Below are positions 58,928 through 64,000 of a stretch of DNA of 64,000 bases, one piece after another. The first letter of the stretch is position 1. Every line of letters begins with the position of its first letter. The stretch is from Sporodiniella umbellata (taxonomy: Eukaryota; Mucoromycota; Mucoromycetes; Mucorales; Rhizopodaceae). The notes beneath the pieces are model-generated. The model saw only the letters and a list, made by a program, of their open reading frames with translations, did not search any database and had not been told where the DNA came from. Both the position numbers and the translations under genes were made by a program. The DNA lies in assembly GCA_025677835.1 (NCBI GenBank), contig JAIXMR010000005.1, positions 62,001-126,000 of the forward strand, read 5' to 3'.

Positions 58928-60549
58928 AAAAATCATGGAACTTGCTGTTCTTTTCTTTTTATTGCTCCCCGAGAAACGGGAACTTTTCTCCCTTCTACTG
59001 CATTTTGTAAAACAAGAGAAAGTCAAGACGAAAGCCTAAAGCAATATGTAGTACATTTAAACTCTTTATGGAAGCGGTTTTACCTACAAAAAAAAACAAA
59101 AGCAAAGAACAAAAGTGAAGTTACACCGAATATGTGTATCCACAAAGTTATCAGATTTTTTACGACCCCGATCAGACACTATTCGACCTTGGGTACCATT
59201 GAGATCAATTCCGCTTGGCCGATTAATCGAAATTAAAGCAATAACAATAGTAGTCCCTAATTTAGCTAAGGTTTTTTTCAGGTAATGTGAGGCTATTTGG
59301 AAAGCAAGTTCTTTGAGCAGGTCTCATGTTTGAAACCAAACATTGTACTCTCACCTTCCTTTTGGTTTTAATGGAACACTAATTTCTTTTTTGATACGTG
59401 TTACAAAAATACCATTGATCTGATAAATTTTTTTCAATCTGATAAAATATACACCTCTGTGCGAACTAACTGACTGGGTTGGCTCTCTTTACTAAATATG
59501 TAACACTATTACCTATTTTGTTCTGACATGTCTGTTCACGCTCCCTTTTTTTAATAAAAAAAAAAAGCAGTTTAGTAGTCGATCTTGTTGACAGGCATTC
59601 TGTACTAACTAAAAAGCATGTAAAAGGAAGAAAAGTAACCATCTTTGACTTTAGTAGGTTGTATTGTTTCTTCCTCTTTTGAAATACAACCTTCAATGGT
59701 ACGCCCTCCTTTTTTGGCTTAGTACTGTATTTATGACCTTAAGGCGCGTGTTAACATGTCATTTTTTTGTACTAAAAAGATTTTCTAGAATACTATGTAC
59801 AAAAATCTCTCTGCGCTTTAATTGATTTATTAACTTATTTTTTTTCTATCCTAAATTAATAAAAGTCTTATAATCATCGGTTTGTATCTTTTTTAGAAAA
59901 TAGCTAAACAAAACGATCAAAAACTCAAATATGGGGCCTCCAGCAATATTTTTTGACATTTTTTTTCTATTCAAAAAACGTGAGTAAAACAAGGCAGCAA
60001 GTAAAGCAATTGCAATTGCTTTAAAACTGTATCGCTTATTTTTTGTGTATGCACTTCTTTTTCGCGTACCTGTCTGACTTCAAATATTTGGACTCAAGTG
60101 CACACAAAAACAGTTTTATTTCACTCAGTTAAATTACTTTATAAAGATAAACTAAAGTTAAGCAGGGCAAATACGTACAAAGCCAACTTCTGAGCTTTGG
60201 CATAAAAAAGTCGCAGAAGCAAAAAAAAAAAAAAAAATTGTAAAAGCTCCAAGTTTATTTGTCTCAAATTAAGTTTAAAGCGTTTGCTGTTGTTTTTTTT
60301 ATAACCCTAAAAATGCGTATTTTATTTAATAGATTGTTTGCTTACAACGCTTCAAAACCTGAGTACAGTCCCTGAAGTTGGTACACTCTTTTTAGTTGAT
60401 CATTAGTCACAAGTTACTGTTGTGTTGCTTGTTGTCTGAGTTTATTTTGATCGACTATACTTTCCTGATTTTTAGTGTACGTATATTTAGTATTACTTTT
60501 GAAAAAAATGAGATGTGAATTCCACTTTTCAAGCTTGCTGGCTTTAAAT

Positions 60550-60582
60550 AGTGGTTTTTTTTTCTAAAAAAAAAACCACTAC
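60550..60582. repeat. T-run/A-run hairpin with GTGG/CCAC stem
   Basis: AGTGG followed by nine T, two loop bases, then ten A and CCACT: a nearly perfect snap-back palindrome of about 33 bp. Confidence 0.75.
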
Positions 60583-62116
60583 CAAACTGTTTTGCCGCGA
60601 AATTTGATTTTGCTTTGTTTTTAAAAGTAACTAGGGTGTATACAAAAATACAATTAAATCTATAGAGACGTCTTGCACTTAATTTTAAACGCTACTCATA
60701 TTGTATGCATCACGTTACTAAAAGTTTACAATTTCTTCAGTAAAAAGATATAAGATTATATTGTCCTTTTTGCACAATTTTTTTAGATTGGCCAAAGTTG
60801 TTAAGCCTTTTCTCACATGTTTTCGGCTGTCGATAAAAAAAGATTAGTAAGAACTTACATATGTTATAAAAACGAAAAATAAAGACTCTAGATAGTGCTT
60901 TAAGATGGTATAGTTGGATCATTCGAGTGTGCTTTAACTAATGTAATTTTTTAACCATGTTAAAGATAACGCATTCTTTTTAAACATTACGAGAGAGAAT
61001 AAGTAACATTTTGAGTTGTTTGTGCTTTTTTTATGCTGTTACTTTTTTGAGATGACTCACCTTTTTTATCAAAAATATAATGCTTTGTTTGTTCAATTTT
61101 ATAGCTACAGAAAGCTTTCAATCTAATCTGCCTGGAATAAGTGCTTTAGTTTAGCTGTTATTTTTTAAAAGTTTTTTTATTAGATTTAAAGACAAAAAGA
61201 AAACATTGTATATAGTCGATTTTACAAAACCTTCCCTTTGGAACTTTTTTTTTAAAAAAAGTAGATAGTTGCTAACGTTTATACATGTATACTTTAGTGT
61301 CAAAGATTTACGTTTCTAACTTGGTTTTAGATCAAAGCTACTATAAATATGAAAGGGATCAACTGATTCGCTCTCAAGCTTTGATGCTATTAAGAAAGCA
61401 AATTTGTCTATGTCTATTGTAATTGAGAGTATTAAAGGTGTGGTTTTGCTTTGATAGTATGTTTCACATAAATGATTGACAATGATTCATTTTATAGTAG
61501 CATAAGTACAATTTGACATCAAATGGTTTAAATAAACAGCTGATATCTTATTTACTGAATTTAACAGAAGTACTGAGCTTAGTCTATTGTCTTACATACT
61601 GTATATCGTATGGTACTCAATTTATTTCCAAGCGCTTTGGTTTTGAAAAGAACTTTTATGTAGTATATAATAAACTTCTTGTTTTCCCTCTAATTATTTG
61701 CATTTTAGTCTTGCAGTATCCGAAATGTATATACATATATACAAAATATAAAAAAAATTGATATCCGTTATAGGACAAACAAAATTTCTTTTATATACTT
61801 TACTCAATAGAATAGACAAAAAAAATCAACAAAAAAAGCGGCTTAAAGTTGAACTACTTGGGGACCATGTTAGAAAAAATAGCTCACTACGTTTTGGTAG
61901 AGTATTTTTTGAACAACAATAACGTAGGTATACTGTAAACGAGTGCCTAAACTAAGCATGTAAATCGATAGATAGAGCTTTGTCTTATTATTTTTATTAG
62001 TTTCTGTTACAAATGCTATAAATTCAAAAAAATGCTTTTGTTAACGTTGCTCTCTACTTTATCGTGTCGCTTTTCACTAGACTTCAGTTCTCTTTTCTCT
62101 CTTCTCTTTTCAATGT

Positions 62117-62117
<1 letters not shown>

Positions 62118-62155
<38 letters not shown>
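62118..62155. repeat. (TA)n microsatellite
   Basis: About 18 TA units. Confidence 0.85.
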
Positions 62156-62159
<4 letters not shown>

Positions 62160-63000
62160 TGTTACTATTAAAGATTATGATCGTTTTTTGATCATTATTT
62201 CAGCAAGTAATAACAAATTGTCCCTTGACATCTTTATTTTTAAACTGTATATTTACTCATATTTTTTTCGTACTACATTCAACTTTTAACTTTATTTACA
62301 TTTATTACCTGTAATTTCTGCTTTCCTAAATCTCTACTAAAAGCTTTTAGCGCCACACTACTTCCTGTAGTTACATCGATCCAAATCTGACTCTACTTCC
62401 CTAAAAAAAAATGTAAGCACTTGCATGACTTGTGAAGTTCTTCCATTTATTTTAAAAAAAAGAAACGTCTCAGAAAAAATATCGCTAGACTGAAAGCTGT
62501 GTCTTGTAAATTCATTGATTGTGGTATAAATGGATACAAGTTCAACTTGAGCCTGACTTGAGCTAACCTCCACAACATTTTTTTAGAAGCCCGTTTTTCG
62601 TTTTTTCCCAATATGGATTTTAAATAAATGACAGGACAAGCCTAAGCTTTTATAGTTCTCTTTTTTTTTTTGCAAAGGCAGGATACGATTTTGAACGTCT
62701 GTTAATGTCTTCCGTATATACTCTTTGGCTAGGATACTTTTTATGTATACAACTGTTGATCAATATAGGAACACGAATTGCTCATCTCTAAAGAGGAATA
62801 TACTGATCAGGTATAGAATCAGCATATAGGAGTCTATGTTATCGCATATAACTTACAGTATATTTGGAATTACGATCTTAAGCGCCGCACGCTTTTCTAA
62901 AGCACTACAAATTATTCAACACAGAGTGCCAACAAGCTACTTTAGAGCTGTACAGTAAAGAACGGACAAAAATTATTGATAATTATATGAGAGCTATTTG

Positions 63001-63583
63001 CTCTTTATTAAGTTTGATAAAATTGTAAAAAGGTACAAGAAACGACTTAGCACTTGTCGTTCTTGTGGGTCTTCCACCAGGCACAAGCACCTTGGAATTC
63101 CTTGTTGAATTGCTCAGGGTCATCGTTCTTACAGGCTGCCATACAGGTACCGGCAGCGGTCATGAAGTTTCTGTAGTCAGGACCAGTCTTGTTACACATA
63201 ACAGAGATAGACTTGATGAAGAGTTCAGAAGTGTGGTCCATGGTCCAGCCGGGAACATACTTTTGACCAGCTTGAACGTTACAGTTGGTATAACATTCAC
63301 CAGAGCCGGGAACGTTGTAAGAGGGGTTGCAGTTAGCAGCAAGAGCAGAGGCAACGAGGGTGGCAGAGGCAACAGCAGCAACAGTGAAAGAGTGCATATT
63401 CAAAGGAAGAGAATTAAGAGATAATGAAAAAAAAAAAAAGAGGACGATCTCACTTGCTCTATTTATATGAAAAATCATGGAACTTGCTGTTCTTTTCTTT
63501 TTATTGCTCCCCGAGAAACGGGAACTTTTCTCCCTTCTACTGCATTTTGTAAAACAAGAGAAAGTCAAGACGAAAGCCTAAAG
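63001..63583. repeat. Long direct repeat, copy 2 (pairs with 58459-59041)
   Basis: Identical to copy 1 across 583 bp as read by eye; the first difference on the promoter side is T at 63584 against C at 59042. Confidence 0.95.
63047..63397 (-). CDS. Small secreted cysteine-rich protein, copy 2
   Basis: Encodes the same 116-residue protein as copy 1 with no nucleotide difference in the coding region: signal peptide of about 20 residues and eight cysteines in the mature part. It has the same orientation, 4542 bp away, and the same TATA box (63459-63469). Upstream of the identical block the promoter region is diverged from copy 1 (for example near 63602-63720), so distal regulation may differ. 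Confidence 0.8.
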   Translation of the reverse strand: MHSFTVAAVASATLVASALAANCNPSYNVPGSGECYTNCNVQAGQKYVPGWTMDHTSELFIKSISVMCNKTGPDYRNFMTAAGTCMAACKNDDPEQFNKEFQGACAWWKTHKNDKC

Positions 63584-64000
63584 TAATATGTAGTACATTT
63601 AAACTCTTTATGGAAATGGTTTCACTTGCAAAATAATAGTCAGACCTGTGAGTCCTACTGTTATAAAAGTAAAAAAAAAAGTTACACTGAGCTTGTGTAT
63701 CCATGAAGTTATCAGATTTTATTTTCGTTACTCCGAATGATCAGATAATATGAGCAAACAAAAACCTATGCTTGAATTGGAAAAAATCGACAACTTAGAG
63801 AGTTTCAAAATAAGTAAAAGAAGCGGATACGTTGTAGTAAAAAAATAAAAGCTAACACTCAGTAAGTCGAAAACTACTTCTATAGCTTTGATAGGCGATC
63901 GCCCTATACTTAGTATAACACTGACGCGATATTTCTCAAACAACCTTAAATTACGTGATTGGAGTACTTTTAAAACTAGTTTAGATGTGTTTATTTGGAA
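63584..64000. other. Diverged duplication flank and window end
   Basis: 63584 to about 63740 is similar to 59042 to about 59190 with many substitutions and indels (shared GTGTATCCA and AAGTTATCAGATTTT segments). The remainder shows nothing recognisable. Confidence 0.5.

Larger units (their letters stand above)
58459..59041. repeat. Long direct repeat, copy 1 (pairs with 63001-63583)
   Basis: 583 bp read identical to 63001-63583 at a constant offset of 4542, including a 13-A tract. The unit spans the 3' flank, the secreted-protein gene and about 185 bp of promoter. Beyond 59042 the copies are still recognisably related to about 59190 but carry many differences and indels. Confidence 0.95.
59042..63000. 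other. About 4 kb AT-rich spacer between the two secreted-protein copies
   Basis: After the diverged duplication flank (to about 59190) the spacer is very AT-rich. It holds a perfect hairpin of AGTGG plus T/A runs at about 60550-60582, a T9-A7 palindrome at 61245-61261 and a (TA)n run at 62118-62155. Frames at 59466-59696, 61513-61761 and 62358-62573 have no recognisable product. Confidence 0.45.

Noticed and set aside
1..64000. tRNA, rRNA and transposon genes
   Set aside because: I looked for TTCGA/TTCAA-type B boxes, rRNA-like blocks, reverse-transcriptase or transposase motifs and long terminal repeats and found none I could support; a tRNA scan and a translated repeat search would settle this.

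Overview
The window is AT-rich nuclear DNA from a filamentous fungus. I infer an early-diverging, Mucoromycota-like (probably Mucorales) organism. The grounds are: many short spliceosomal introns (about 45-90 bp, GT...TAG/CAG), long homopolymer A/T tracts, eukaryotic ribosomal-protein genes, fungal-type proteins (Caf120/Skg3, Vma9, Iml2/TTC39) and a WRKY-like zinc finger of a kind I recall from early-diverging fungi. No bacterial operon signals, CRISPR array, rRNA or tRNA was recognised. Nearly all genes are split, so simple open frames show only exons; I rebuilt the models by hand from splice sites, reading phase and family similarity.

Layout. 0-12.4 kb: an acetyl-CoA transporter, a PA-TM-RING ubiquitin ligase, then on the minus strand a 1,469-residue fusion of a fatty acyl-CoA reductase with a PlsB/DHAPAT-like acyltransferase, and a NOL1/NOP2/Sun RNA methyltransferase. 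16-27 kb: an importin-7/8-like karyopherin and a large F-box/LRR protein. 29-39 kb: a Caf120/Skg3-like double-PH protein, a clearly decayed PP2A B55 pseudogene, the tiny three-exon V-ATPase subunit e gene, and a TTC39/Iml2 family TPR protein. 40-49.3 kb: ribosomal proteins uL22 and eL13 enclosing a Ser/Thr-rich single-pass membrane protein, a possible small spliced gene, a DMT-type transporter and an acidic orphan. 52-57 kb: a WRKY-like transcription factor and a stand-alone C-terminal module of Rrp5. 58-64 kb: two 116-residue secreted cysteine-rich proteins encoded by copies identical over at least 583 bp.

The genes do not form one pathway; this is ordinary eukaryotic gene order with mixed strands. 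Loose themes are ribosome production (uL22, eL13, Rrp5-like module, an RNA methyltransferase), membrane and endomembrane biology (acetyl-CoA transporter, PA-RING ligase, V-ATPase subunit e, DMT transporter, FAR/acyltransferase), and nuclear import and regulation (importin, Caf120-like, WRKY-like).

The most interesting items are the reductase-acyltransferase fusion whose HX4D catalytic histidine is replaced by serine, the perfectly homogenised secreted-protein pair in diverged flanks, the Rrp5 TPR module without its S1 domains, and the WRKY-like factor. Exon limits are hand-derived and need RNA evidence. The long gene-poor stretches hold mostly AT-rich sequence in which I recognise nothing firm.
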